Origin: Crocosphaera watsonii WH 8501
GTDB taxonomy: Bacteria; Cyanobacteriota; Cyanobacteriia; Cyanobacteriales; Microcystaceae
Direction of reading: 5' to 3'
Length of the DNA: 64,000 bases
Assembly: GCF_000167195.1 (NCBI RefSeq)
Contig: NZ_AADV02000002.1
Span: forward strand, 186,001-250,000
The stretch's first letter is position 1. Each line of letters begins with the position of its first letter. Below the pieces are notes generated by a model that was not told the DNA's origin, ran no database searches, and worked only from the letters and a program-made list of their open reading frames with translations. This document shows, one piece after another, positions 1-8,464 of the stretch. A program made the translations under genes and the position numbers.

Positions 1-1673
1 AATTCTGTACTCAAACTAGCGATAGCCTGTTGTTCTGGTTCTAGTTTTAGTTGAGCTAAATATTCGGCAAAACTCCTTTCTAAGAGGTCCTTTGCTTCCC
101 GTAGGCTGTGTTTTTGCAACAGGTTTAAGACCATACCATAGGAAGGGGTGAAACAACTTTTTAAGGGTTCAGACTCTGCGGTGGCTAAGTAAGCAGCTTC
201 TGTTGCCCCTTCAAAGGGGGTTTGAATGGTGACCACATGGCCCACCTCATCCATACCTCGTCGTCCTGCCCGCCCAGCAATTTGCAGAAATTCTGAGGGG
301 TTTAACATACTGTGTCCGGTATCAATGCGTTTAGATAAAGCAGAGATAACCGTAGTTCTGGCTGGCATATTGATCCCGGCTGATAGGGTTGCTGTGGCAA
401 ACACCACTTTAACCAAACCCACTTCAAATAGTTGTTCCACTAATTCTTTCCACAGGGGTAAAATCCCGGCATGATGTGCCGCAATACCTCTGGTTAAAGG
501 TTCGAGTTGTTCTGAGCGTACTAACTGACACAGATTAGCTAGAATCTCGAATAAATGGACTTTGCTCTCTTCATCCTCCCCTAAATAGGTAAAGAGATTA
601 GACTGGGGGGAAAGGGTGCTTAAAAAGTCTTTGAGGGGTTCGTATAAAGGTGGGTTTTCTGTGGCCACCGCCTCGAGGAGACTCACTTGTAAATTGGTAT
701 TTTCCCCTAAAAAGAAGGTCAACAGGTTATATTGTAGAGCATGGGCTTCTTCGGGAGACACCAACACCACCCCCTCAAGTTTTTGCACGGCTCGATCGCA
801 TTCTCGACGGCTAAAGATAACATAGATGGCTGGTAAGAGATCCTTTTCATAAAGTTGTTGGATCACCATCATCGGAGTGGGACATTCACTTCGTTTTACT
901 CGTCGGCGTTTCTTACGGTTTCCTTTGGGTTTGAGGCGATTGTTAAGGCCCGTTTGTTGCTGGTTAAGCAGGGGATAGAGTCCGTTTTTCTGGCTAAAGT
1001 AGAAGCGTAGAGGAACGGGGCGAAAATCCGAGTTAATCAGTTTACACAGACTGATAGAGGTTTTGTCGGGATCAAAGTTGGGAGCAGTTTTCCGCACTTG
1101 ATTGATCCACTTGGTTAAGTCTTCTGAGTTGCCGATGGTTGCAGAGAGAGCGACTAATTGAATGCTGGGGGAACAATAAATAATCGATTCTTCCCAGACG
1201 GTTCCCCTACCACGATTACTAATATAATGACACTCATCTAAAATAACCGTAGCCACATTTTCTAAGGATGTTCCCACTTGCCCAATGGGGGTTTCGTAGA
1301 GCATATTACGGAAGATTTCTGTGGTCATCACCACAATCGAAGCGTCGGCATTGATAACCGTATCTCCTGTAATTAACCCCACCATCCCTTCGACTACTCC
1401 TGCTTCTGTGGTGGCAAATTTGTCTTGGAAGTCTCTAAACTTTTGATTAGATAAAGCTTTGAGAGGAGTGGTGTAGAAAACTCTTTGACCTAGATGCAAA
1501 GCCCGATAGATGGCAAATTCTCCGATAACTGTCTTACCTGAACCTGTGGGGGCGCAGACAACGACAGATTCCCCTTGATGCAACGCTGCGATCGCTTCCT
1601 GTTGAAAGGGATCTAGTTCAAAGGGAAATAGTTCTTCAATCCTAAGCTCAGTTGAGGTTAATGGTTGTTTCAC
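1..1673 (-). CDS. Ski2-like DEAD/DEAH-box RNA helicase, partial (C-terminus outside window)
   Basis: Superfamily 2 helicase of the Ski2/Mtr4 type, expected to unwind RNA with ATP during RNA turnover. Reading from position 1673 leftwards I see motif I APTGSGKT about 35 residues in, the motif II box DECH followed by YISNRGRGTVWEE (characteristic of Ski2-like proteins), and near the left edge AGRRGMDEVGHV, the motif VI region. The start is taken as GTG at 1673-1671 because the codon just before it in frame is TGA and no ATG lies nearby. The gene runs off the left edge, so the C-terminal domain is not visible. It is divergent from the sigma factor gene. Family assignment is firm; the exact RNA substrate is not known from sequence. 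Confidence 0.9.
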   Translation of the reverse strand, partial: MKQPLTSTELRIEELFPFELDPFQQEAIAALHQGESVVVCAPTGSGKTVIGEFAIYRALHLGQRVFYTTPLKALSNQKFRDFQDKFATTEAGVVEGMVGLITGDTVINADASIVVMTTEIFRNMLYETPIGQVGTSLENVATVILDECHYISNRGRGTVWEESIIYCSPSIQLVALSATIGNSEDLTKWINQVRKTAPNFDPDKTSISLCKLINSDFRPVPLRFYFSQKNGLYPLLNQQQTGLNNRLKPKGNRKKRRRVKRSECPTPMMVIQQLYEKDLLPAIYVIFSRRECDRAVQKLEGVVLVSPEEAHALQYNLLTFFLGENTNLQVSLLEAVATENPPLYEPLKDFLSTLSPQSNLFTYLGEDEESKVHLFEILANLCQLVRSEQLEPLTRGIAAHHAGILPLWKELVEQLFEVGLVKVVFATATLSAGINMPARTTVISALSKRIDTGHSMLNPSEFLQIAGRAGRRGMDEVGHVVTIQTPFEGATEAAYLATAESEPLKSCFTPSYGMVLNLLQKHSLREAKDLLERSFAEYLAQLKLEPEQQAIASLSTE

Positions 1674-2020
1674 TCAAAGTTACGTATTTAGGCAATCACA
1701 GGTTAAACCCTATTTCTATTTTAGGGTAAAAATCCTTGATTTTTTAGGTCAAGCCTCCTACTTCCCTCGTTTCAAGTGGGGGCAGAATGACTTTATTTTT
1801 GGTTAAGATATTAATCTTAACAATTTTTCTGAGAGATTAGGGCCATAGCTTGCCAAAATTTTAATTTTACTTTACAATTAGAGTAGCAATAAATCCCAAC
1901 AATATCGATTCAGATTTTGCTGAGAGAAAAGAAATTACCAAGAAAATTTAAGCTACAACCACCCCTGTGAATTTCCTTCACTGTATCTACAAACAACAAA
2001 TAAATAAGAGATAGCTAAAC
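1674..2020. promoter_or_regulatory. Intergenic region between divergent helicase and sigma factor genes
   Basis: About 350 bases of AT-rich DNA separate the two divergent genes, so it should hold both promoters. I see no small gene here. The sequence aataagagata lies just upstream of the sigma factor ATG and may act as a weak ribosome binding site. No clear operator or hairpin was recognised. Confidence 0.4.
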
Positions 2021-2914
2021 ATGACAACCAAGAAAAAAGTTGATACGGTTCGCCACTATCTTCAGTCTATTGGTAAAACCCCCTTACTCTCTAGTGCTGA
2101 AGAGATTAAACTAGCAGAAGAAATCCAGGCTATGTTGCCTCTATTAGAGAAGGAACAACTGAGCCGAGAAGAGGAAAAAATTGTCGCTAAGGGACAAAAA
2201 GCTAGAGAAAGAATGATCGAGGCAAATTTACGTCTGGTGGTTTCCATTGCTAAGAAGTACCTCAATTCGGGCTTGTCTTTGTTAGATTTAATTCAAGAAG
2301 GAAGTTTAGGCTTAATTCGAGGTGTGGAAAAATTTGATCCGGCTCGCGGTTACAAGTTTTCAACCTATGCTTATTGGTGGATAAGACAGGGAATAACCAG
2401 GGCGATCGCAGAACAAAGTCGTACCATTCGTTTACCTATTCATATCAACGAAAATCTTAATAAATATCGTAAATCGATTCGAGAACTAACCCTAAAATTA
2501 GGGAGAAAACCAACTCAAAGAGAGATTGCTGAAAATATGGAAATCTCCGTTGACAGGTTACAATTTCTCCAACAAGCAGCTTTTAAAACTAAGTCCCGTA
2601 GTTTAAATGTTGTTATTGATGAAAATCAAACCGAGTTAGGGCAATTATTACCCGATGAGGAAAGTATTTCCCCTAGTGATTTTGTCAAACAAGAAGAGAA
2701 AATATCTCAGATAAATAATCTTTTAGAAAGTTTGACTCCCAGACAGAAAGAAGTAATTATTCTGCGTTTTGGCTTACGAGATGGTAAACAAATGAGTTAC
2801 AAAGCCATTGGCGAAAAATGTGGTGTTAGCCATGAAAGGGCCCGTCAAATTTATAGCCGCGCCTTAAAAATTTTACGGAAGCAAACAGGTGAGGCAGAAA
2901 AGCTGGCGGTTTAA
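2021..2914 (+). CDS. Group 2 (RpoD-like, non-essential) RNA polymerase sigma factor
   Basis: Sigma-70 family factor of 297 residues that directs RNA polymerase to promoters. It has a short region 1.2 ([16 protein letters not shown], residues 8-23) but no long N-terminal region 1.1, which fits cyanobacterial group 2 sigma factors (SigB/SigC/SigD/SigE class) rather than the principal SigA. Region 2 (about 65-145) carries the core-binding [19 protein letters not shown] and the -10 recognition/melting stretch [13 protein letters not shown]. Region 4 ends with the helix-turn-helix [20 protein letters not shown] near residues 258-278. I cannot say which named paralogue it is. In this group such factors respond to stress or nutrient status; no regulator site is visible here. 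Confidence 0.93.
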   Translation: MTTKKKVDTVRHYLQSIGKTPLLSSAEEIKLAEEIQAMLPLLEKEQLSREEEKIVAKGQKARERMIEANLRLVVSIAKKYLNSGLSLLDLIQEGSLGLIRGVEKFDPARGYKFSTYAYWWIRQGITRAIAEQSRTIRLPIHINENLNKYRKSIRELTLKLGRKPTQREIAENMEISVDRLQFLQQAAFKTKSRSLNVVIDENQTELGQLLPDEESISPSDFVKQEEKISQINNLLESLTPRQKEVIILRFGLRDGKQMSYKAIGEKCGVSHERARQIYSRALKILRKQTGEAEKLAV

Positions 2915-2980
2915 ATGTGTGAATTTCTATCCTATTTTTAGGGAGAAAACTAGCCATTATGATATATGGCGTTTCTCGGA

Positions 2981-3693
2981 GTGCGATTCGTTGAGCTAGA
3001 AAGTTTGGAAACAAGCGTGTAGCTCGTTCAGAACATTGAAATCTGAATAACTGTTGATTTGTTGGCTAATGGAGCCACACTCGGAATCAAAGGAGAAAAT
3101 CCTAAGAGTGACGACATAACCCTCCGTTTTGGACTTAGTAAACCCAGGATGGAAGCAGGGTTAGAAGGGGAACCCGTCATGAAGCAGCATGGTAAGTCGC
3201 TCCCCAAGTCAATCGGTCATGGTTAAACATTACGTTGAATCATCGACATGAACCCTCAAAACCGCCAAGTAGCCAAATCTGTTTGATAGGCTGCGTTCAA
3301 AAGAACAAGGTAAAAAGTGGAGTTTTTCCGTGAGCATCCACACAGATTCCTAAAAGTAACCTGGGGGAAAGATGAAACCTAAAACCGATATACCCAAATC
3401 AACGGAACGAATTAAGTCCATGATTGCTCTTACCACCGGTCGAGTAGGTAAGTAGGGACAAACTGAACCGCAAGGGTCATGGATGTGAGAAGCAATTAAG
3501 TTGCTAATGCCCACTTGTAATGAGTACGGATAAGCTGACGTATTGCTGGTTAATTAGAAGAAATAGTCTCTATTAGAGGTGAATATGTCGAATGCGAGTA
3601 TAACCAAGACTACGCCAGAGTGGAACACAATTAACTGGGCAAAAGTCCAGAGAAAGGTGTTTAAGCTTCAAAAAAGAATATTTCAAGCTGTTA
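2981..3693 (+). mobile_element. Group II intron, 5' part only (domains I-III and start of maturase gene)
   Basis: A group II intron begins at 2981 with GTGCGATTCG, matching the conserved GUGYG 5' end, 66 bases after the sigma factor stop. About 600 bases of structured, non-coding sequence follow, as expected for ribozyme domains I-III, and then the start of an intron-encoded protein at 3585. Everything downstream (rest of the maturase, domains V and VI) is missing because the ISAzo13-type element begins at 3694. The intron is therefore dead in cis. The family assignment rests on the 5' end, the layout and the maturase N-terminus; domain boundaries were not folded. Confidence 0.75.
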
Positions 3694-3698
3694 GGTGA
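3585..3698 (+). pseudogene. Group II intron maturase/reverse transcriptase, N-terminal fragment
   Basis: ATG at 3585 preceded by tagaggtga opens a 37-codon reading frame containing EWNTINWAKVQRKVFKLQK, the signature N-terminus of cyanobacterial group II intron-encoded reverse transcriptase/maturases, which are usually 500-600 residues. The frame stops at a TGA formed by the terminal repeat (GGTGATTTCC) of the ISAzo13-type element. The RT and maturase domains are absent from this site and the missing 3' part is not found elsewhere in the window; the maturase at 59088 starts with a different sequence. Confidence 0.8.
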
Positions 3699-5304
3699 TT
3701 TCCGAGAAAGCTTTTCCCATAGGGGGTAATCGCTTGGACTAAAGGCTTTCAAGAAATAAAAGGAACAGAGAGTTAGCGGATCTTGGTACACAACTTTAAA
3801 ATTTCATAATTGGCTTGTCTGAAAAAACAGAAGAAATAGATTAAAATGAAGAGGTAAAAAGATTAGAGAGAGTAAATTGAAGCTAAAACAGACAAATCAT
3901 CCCTTAACCCCGTCGATGGTCGATGATTTACGTTTAGCAGCCTCAAAAATGACGGGAGCAGAGCGTCGTTCATTTCAAGCTGAAATGTGTCTCAAGTATT
4001 GTGGAGGAAGTGCCAGACAAACCGAAATCGTGTTTGGTTGGGGGAGAAAAAATGTTCAACTTGGATTACATGAAAAACGAACTGGGATAGTGTGTTTAGG
4101 ATTACAATCAGTCAATAGTGGATGTAAAAAATGGGAGGAAAGATACCCAATAGTTGCCCAATCATTGAAAGAAATAGCCGAAGCTCACGCACAACAAAAC
4201 CCCACATTTAATAACCCCATTGCCTATACAAGATTAACGGCGGCTGAAGCCATTAAACAATTAAGAAATCTAGGATATAATGGAGAGGAGGTTCCTGCTG
4301 CTTCGACAATGGCAGATATTTTAAATCGTTTGGGCTATCGATTAAGAAAAGTGGTAAAAGCTAAACCTAAAAAAAATCTCGGAGACGGACGCTATCTTCG
4401 AGAATATAGAGAAAAAAGATAGAAAAAAAGACCCTTCTGTGAAACGTTTAAGTATGGATTGTAAAGCAACTGTGGAAATAGGAGAATATTCACGTGGCGG
4501 ACAAACTAGAGGTTATAATCAAGCTCAAGATCATGATATGGGAACTAAAGAAAAATACGTTCCTTGTGGGATTGTAGATGAAGATACAGGGTAACTTTAT
4601 GTAACTTTTGGAAGTTCTTATAAAACGAGTGATTTCATGGTAGATAACTTGGAGCAATGGTGGACAAGTCTGAGTATAACTGAAAAGCAGCAACTAGAGA
4701 ACATCCGAATTAAAGTTGATAATGGACCAAAAAATAGTGGAATAAGAAGGCAATTTTTGAAGAGAATGGTAGAGTTTGCCGACCAAACTAAGAAATCTAT
4801 TCAATTACTATATTTTCCTCCTTATCACAGTAAATATAATCCCATAGAAAGATGTTGGGGAATTTTAGAGAGGCATTGGAACGGAACACTTCTGAGAAAT
4901 GCTCAAACGATGTTAGCTTGGGTAAAAACTATGACATGGAAAGGCTTAAATCCGATAGTTAAGTTAAGTAAAAAAGTTTATCAAAAAGGCATTTCTTTAA
5001 CGAAAAAAGAGATGAAGGAAATTGAGAAACGTTTAGAACGTAATCCTCACTTACCTAAATGGGATATTTTGATTAGACCCAGTTAGTCTAAAAAGTTAAT
5101 AAGAGTGTAAAATTAAGTGAATTTCCTTTTTTAAAATAGTCAAAGCTAATTTAAAAGTTAGCGTATTTCTTTCTTTTAGATAGGGAGGTTTTTGTTCGCG
5201 GAAAGTATCCGCGAACAACTTTTTATTTTTCCCTTTTCGCTTATTTGAGATGTTCTACAAACAGATTCTGAGAATGGGTGGGAAACTTTTTCTTGGAAAT
5301 CACC
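3694..5304 (+). mobile_element. ISAzo13-family insertion sequence, copy 1 (1611 bp)
   Basis: The boundaries come from comparing this copy with the one at 43850-45461: identity begins at GGTGATTTCC and ends at GGAAATCACC, which are inverted repeats of each other (longer match GGTGATTTCC.AGAAA). Inside is one transposase gene and, near the right end, a hairpin GTTCGCGGA/TCCGCGAAC. The left flank is a group II intron and the right flank is the middle of a glycosyltransferase gene, so the two sides never belonged together and no direct repeat is present. This points to recombination with another copy or an adjacent deletion. Confidence 0.9.
3877..5086 (+). pseudogene. ISAzo13-family transposase, copy 1, frameshifted and with a nonsense codon
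   Basis: DDE transposase related to the Rhodopirellula/ISAzo13 family. The N-terminal half (3877-4422, TTG start after gagagagtaaa) and the C-terminal half (to 5086) are in different frames; the join is at a run of eight A at 4369-4376, where seven or ten would keep the frame. In addition, GGG CAA of the sister copy is GGG TAA here (stop near 4592), and the catalytic-region motif DNGPENSG reads DNGPKNSG. The C-terminal motif YHSKYNPIERCWG is intact. The sister copy shows what the intact protein would be, so this one is judged dead. Confidence 0.88.
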
Positions 5305-6057
5305 CAAAGTAGCGATCGCTCTGTAGAAATTAGTCAAGAGTATGGAGCTAACGTAGTCCAGTTTAATTTTAACGGACGTTGGCCAAAAAAGAAAAATTGG
5401 TCTTTAGAGAATTTACCTTTTCGCAACGAATGGGTTTTAATTGTTGATTGTGATGAAAGAATTACCCCTGAATTATGGGACGAGATAGAAACGAATATTA
5501 AGGATGATAATTACAATGGATATTATCTGAATCGTAAAGTATTTTTCTTAGAAAAATGGATTCGTTATGGAGGAAAATACCCTGACTGGAATTTACGATT
5601 ATTTCGTCATCAAGTAGGACGTTATGAGAACTTAAACACAGAAGATATTCCCAACACGGGGGATAATGAAGTTCACGAACACGTTATTTTACAAGGTAAT
5701 GTGGGCTATCTAAAAGAGGATATGCTACATATTGATTTCCGTGATATTTATCACTGGTTACAAAGACATAATCGTTATTCTAATTGGGAGGACAGAGTTT
5801 ATTATAATTTATTAACAGGACAAGATGACAGTGGCACCATTGGTGCTAACTTGTTTGGAGATGCAGTTCAAAGAAAAAGATTTCTCAAAAAAATCTGGAT
5901 TCGACTACCGTTTAAACCTTTACTAAGATTTGTTTTATTTTATTTTATTCGCTTAGGATTTTTAGACGGCCATGCTGGATACACTTATGCACGTTTATTG
6001 AGTCAATATGAATATCAAATTGGAGTAAAACTTTATGAATTACGACAATTTGGATGA
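5305..6057 (+). pseudogene. Family 2 glycosyltransferase lacking its N-terminus
   Basis: GT-A fold glycosyltransferase similar to WaaE/KdtX-type enzymes that add sugars to lipopolysaccharide or exopolysaccharide. The remaining part starts at SSDRSVEISQEYGANVV, then has the metal-binding region VLIVDCDERI, acceptor-region motifs such as YPDWNLRLFRHQVGRYE and a hydrophobic, basic C-terminus (residues about 200-240) that could sit on the membrane. The family's first 40 or so residues, including the nucleotide-binding start (typically SVIIxxxNE), are missing because ISAzo13 copy 1 ends at 5304. An open frame continues back into the IS to a GTG at 5278 (MGNFFLEIT), so a chimeric product is possible but probably non-functional. 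The acetyltransferase pseudogene downstream suggests a former polysaccharide locus. Confidence 0.8.
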
Positions 6058-6279
6058 CAACTAAATGTTAATACAAACGACCTAAATGATGATTCTAAAA
6101 CTTCTTCAGAACCCATACAGGTAAAATTGTAAATGGAAATAGAACCAAATGGTGTCCCAATTGTCGATAATAATCCTTGGGTAGATTTACGTGAATATGA
6201 TCAGTCTTGGTACGATCGTGGTCGCCCTGGATGGTATGTATTATTATGGTGGTTAATACAATCCATTGCTTTTCCCTTA

Positions 6280-6381
6280 GGTAATTTCTGATCAAGAAGA
6301 TACCTAATGATCCCCCCTAACCCCCCTTTTTAAGGGGGGAAATAACTGGAAAAGCAGGTATATTTTATTCTGGAAATCACC
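6280..6381. mobile_element. 102-bp MITE with ISAzo13-like terminal repeats
   Basis: The insert starts GGTAATTTCTGA and ends TCTGGAAATCACC, imperfect inverted repeats that match the ISAzo13-family ends in this window (GGTGATTTCC). It is flanked by TTA direct repeats at 6277-6279 and 6382-6384. Its centre is a hairpin built from CCCCCCTTTTTAAGGGGGG. It has no gene, so it must depend on a transposase in trans, most simply that of ISAzo13. A related sequence lies at 23404. Confidence 0.85.
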
Positions 6382-6832
6382 TTAAGTTTACACAATGCTA
6401 ATGGCTTTCGTTGTTGGTTATTACGTCGTTTTGGGGCTAAGATCGGGAAACAAGTAATTATTCGTCCTACTGCCCGTTTTACCTACCCTTGGAAAGTTGA
6501 GATTGGGGACTATAGTTGGGTTGGAGATGATGTGGTTTTTTATAGTTTAGAAATCATAAAAATTGGTTCTCAAAGTGTAATTTCTCAGAAGAGTTATTTG
6601 TGTACAGGAAGCCATGATTTTCGAGATCCAACGTTTAATTTAATCGTTAAACCGATCACCATTGGTAACGGTGTTTGGGTAGCTACAGACTGCTTTATTG
6701 CCCCGGGGGTTAAAATTGCTTCAAATGCCGTTATTGGTGCTAGAAGTAGTGTTTTTAAGCATATTCCTGCTGCTATGGTAGCCTGGGGAAGTCCTTGTAA
6801 ACCTCATTATTTAAGGAAAATGAATAGTGAGG

Positions 6833-6867
6833 GGAGTTCGGAGTTCGGAGTTCGGAGTTCGGAGTTA
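6833..6867 (+). repeat. Heptanucleotide tandem repeat, 5 units of GGAGTTM
   Basis: Four units of GGAGTTC and one GGAGTTA in perfect tandem. Short tandemly repeated heptamers of this kind are known from many cyanobacteria. Here the array lies inside the reading frame of the acetyltransferase remnant and supplies its stop codon (TTATGA). The same heptamer occurs at 14757-14787 (other strand) and 20073-20121. Confidence 0.9.
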
Positions 6868-6890
6868 TGATTTTTACCAGTTTGTGTAGA

Positions 6891-8366
6891 TTAACATTGT
6901 TTAAGGGATCCTAAATTCATGACAATTTTATCAATAATTTGTCTTAATTGTGAGGATTTTAAGTCAGATTTATTGACAAGAATACTAAAAGCTAGGGGAG
7001 CATAATTTGGAGGATTTATATAACCAGATAAGGAAGAAGTACCTGATAATGTTCCTGTTTTAGCTTGTACTTTTCCTTCAATGATTGTCTTTTTAAAACG
7101 ATTTGTTATGGTTCCATTGACACCACCAATGGGGAGAGAATCACGATAATTTATCCCTTCTGGAGTTTCTGCCATTAGGGTTAGTAAATTGACTAATGTT
7201 TCTGGGGTAACTAAATTATGACGAGATAATCCTGAAGCGTCTTTTAAGTGATATGAATTAGTATCTAATCCTAATTCAGTAAGAATTTCTTTTAGGTTAT
7301 CAAGAGAACTATTTTCTGGTGTACCATTGACTAAAAGATTTAGTAAGCTTTCTGCATATAAGTTATTACTGTCTTGGTTTGTTTTCGTAATAATTTCTTG
7401 CAAAGGATCTGAATTAATTTCAATTATCTTCACTAAGTTTTCTGTTGCACTATCTCCATAAACCACCTGAGACTTAATAATATTTATTCCTTCTTTTTCT
7501 AAGTAAAATTGCACTGAGTTTAAAAAATATTCTCCTGGGTTAACCACTGTCATTCCCAAAATTCTAGGATCAGAATTAATTGCTAAACTCCCTGTAATTG
7601 TTAACAATGGTTTTGCAAAGTTTCTATTAATTGAAACAGAATAAGAGCTATCTTCTTCCCCTGTTACAGTTTTATTATCAATAATCCATTGATTTGCAGC
7701 AATAGAATCAGACCAATCCATTGCTAATTTTTCTCCTATTTCTTGAGTATTTAAGGTTAAAATAACAGTATTTTCATTAAGAATTAACTTGTTAACTGCT
7801 GGTGCATAATAAAATTGTATATCTTCCCATTCCCAAGTAGGATTAATAGATGGTTTTTCTAGAGGACTATCTTGAACAATTAAATTATCAATACTATTAA
7901 TTCCTCTTGCCTTTAATTCTTTAGCTAATGTTTCTAACTGTTTACTATTAAAAGTTGGATCACCTTGTCCTACTATTTTTAAAACACTTAGATTAGGATA
8001 GGAACCAGAAACGTAAACAGGAGTTTTAATTTGATAATTAGCTCCAAACTTAATTAATGTCGCTGCTGTTGTTAGTAATTTAACGTTAGAAGCAGGGATA
8101 AAATATTTCTGGGAATTTAACTCATATAATGTGGTTTGATTATCTAAATTTTTAACTAATATTCCCCAATGCGATCGCTTTAATTCTTCTTGGTCTAAGA
8201 TAGTATCTATTTTACTTTTTAAATCAGCTTGACAAACTGATATATCTTTTTTATTAAGAGTAGAACTAATTTCCTTAGCTTGCAAAGGGATAGAAAACAT
8301 AAAGATAAAGGAAAGAATAAACCAACCTATTCTAACCCCTCTTAACCTTAGATAATAAAGATTCAT
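6891..8366 (-). CDS. D-alanyl-D-alanine carboxypeptidase/endopeptidase, PBP4 (DacB) type
   Basis: Peptidase family S13 penicillin-binding protein that trims or cuts peptidoglycan cross-links in the periplasm. It is 491 residues, normal for the family. An N-terminal signal peptide (hydrophobic WFILSFIFMFSIPLQA, residues 15-30) is followed by all three active-site motifs: SxxK as SNVK (93-96), SxN as SNN (333-335) and KTG (436-438). The large extra domain typical of PBP4 lies between the first two motifs. The next gene on the same strand (flavoprotein) starts about 100 bases upstream of this one, so the two may be co-transcribed, but nothing functional links them. Confidence 0.93.
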   Translation of the reverse strand: MNLYYLRLRGVRIGWFILSFIFMFSIPLQAKEISSTLNKKDISVCQADLKSKIDTILDQEELKRSHWGILVKNLDNQTTLYELNSQKYFIPASNVKLLTTAATLIKFGANYQIKTPVYVSGSYPNLSVLKIVGQGDPTFNSKQLETLAKELKARGINSIDNLIVQDSPLEKPSINPTWEWEDIQFYYAPAVNKLILNENTVILTLNTQEIGEKLAMDWSDSIAANQWIIDNKTVTGEEDSSYSVSINRNFAKPLLTITGSLAINSDPRILGMTVVNPGEYFLNSVQFYLEKEGINIIKSQVVYGDSATENLVKIIEINSDPLQEIITKTNQDSNNLYAESLLNLLVNGTPENSSLDNLKEILTELGLDTNSYHLKDASGLSRHNLVTPETLVNLLTLMAETPEGINYRDSLPIGGVNGTITNRFKKTIIEGKVQAKTGTLSGTSSLSGYINPPNYAPLAFSILVNKSDLKSSQLRQIIDKIVMNLGSLKQC

Positions 8367-8464
8367 TAGCTCCTCTTAAGATTTTCAACTTAGTTTATAT
8401 ATAGCAATCAGTAATGATTTATGAGATTATCGAGATCCCCCCTTTAGTTCCCCATATTCTTAAT

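Larger units (their letters stand above)
6133..6870 (+). pseudogene. WcaF-like hexapeptide-repeat acetyltransferase split by a MITE
   Basis: O-acetyltransferase of the left-handed beta-helix type (colanic acid WcaF-like), which would modify an extracellular polysaccharide. The 5' part starts at ATG 6133 (the preceding codon is TAA) and encodes NPWVDLREYDQSWYDRGRP and a hydrophobic stretch ending SIAFPL. A 102-bp insert (6280-6381) then adds a stop. Removing the insert with one TTA copy restores the frame exactly: PLSLHNANGFRCWLLRRFGA. The rest has hexapeptide repeats (IGNGVWVATDCFIAPGVKI, SNAVIGARSSVF) and ends KPHYLRKMNS. The last codons are supplied by a heptanucleotide repeat (6833-6867), giving a tail SEFGVRSSEL. 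The gene is broken but the history is readable. Confidence 0.88.

Noticed and set aside
226-825. Two plus-strand frames inside the first 900 bases
   Set aside because: They lie antisense to the Ski2-like helicase, whose motifs are clear on the minus strand.
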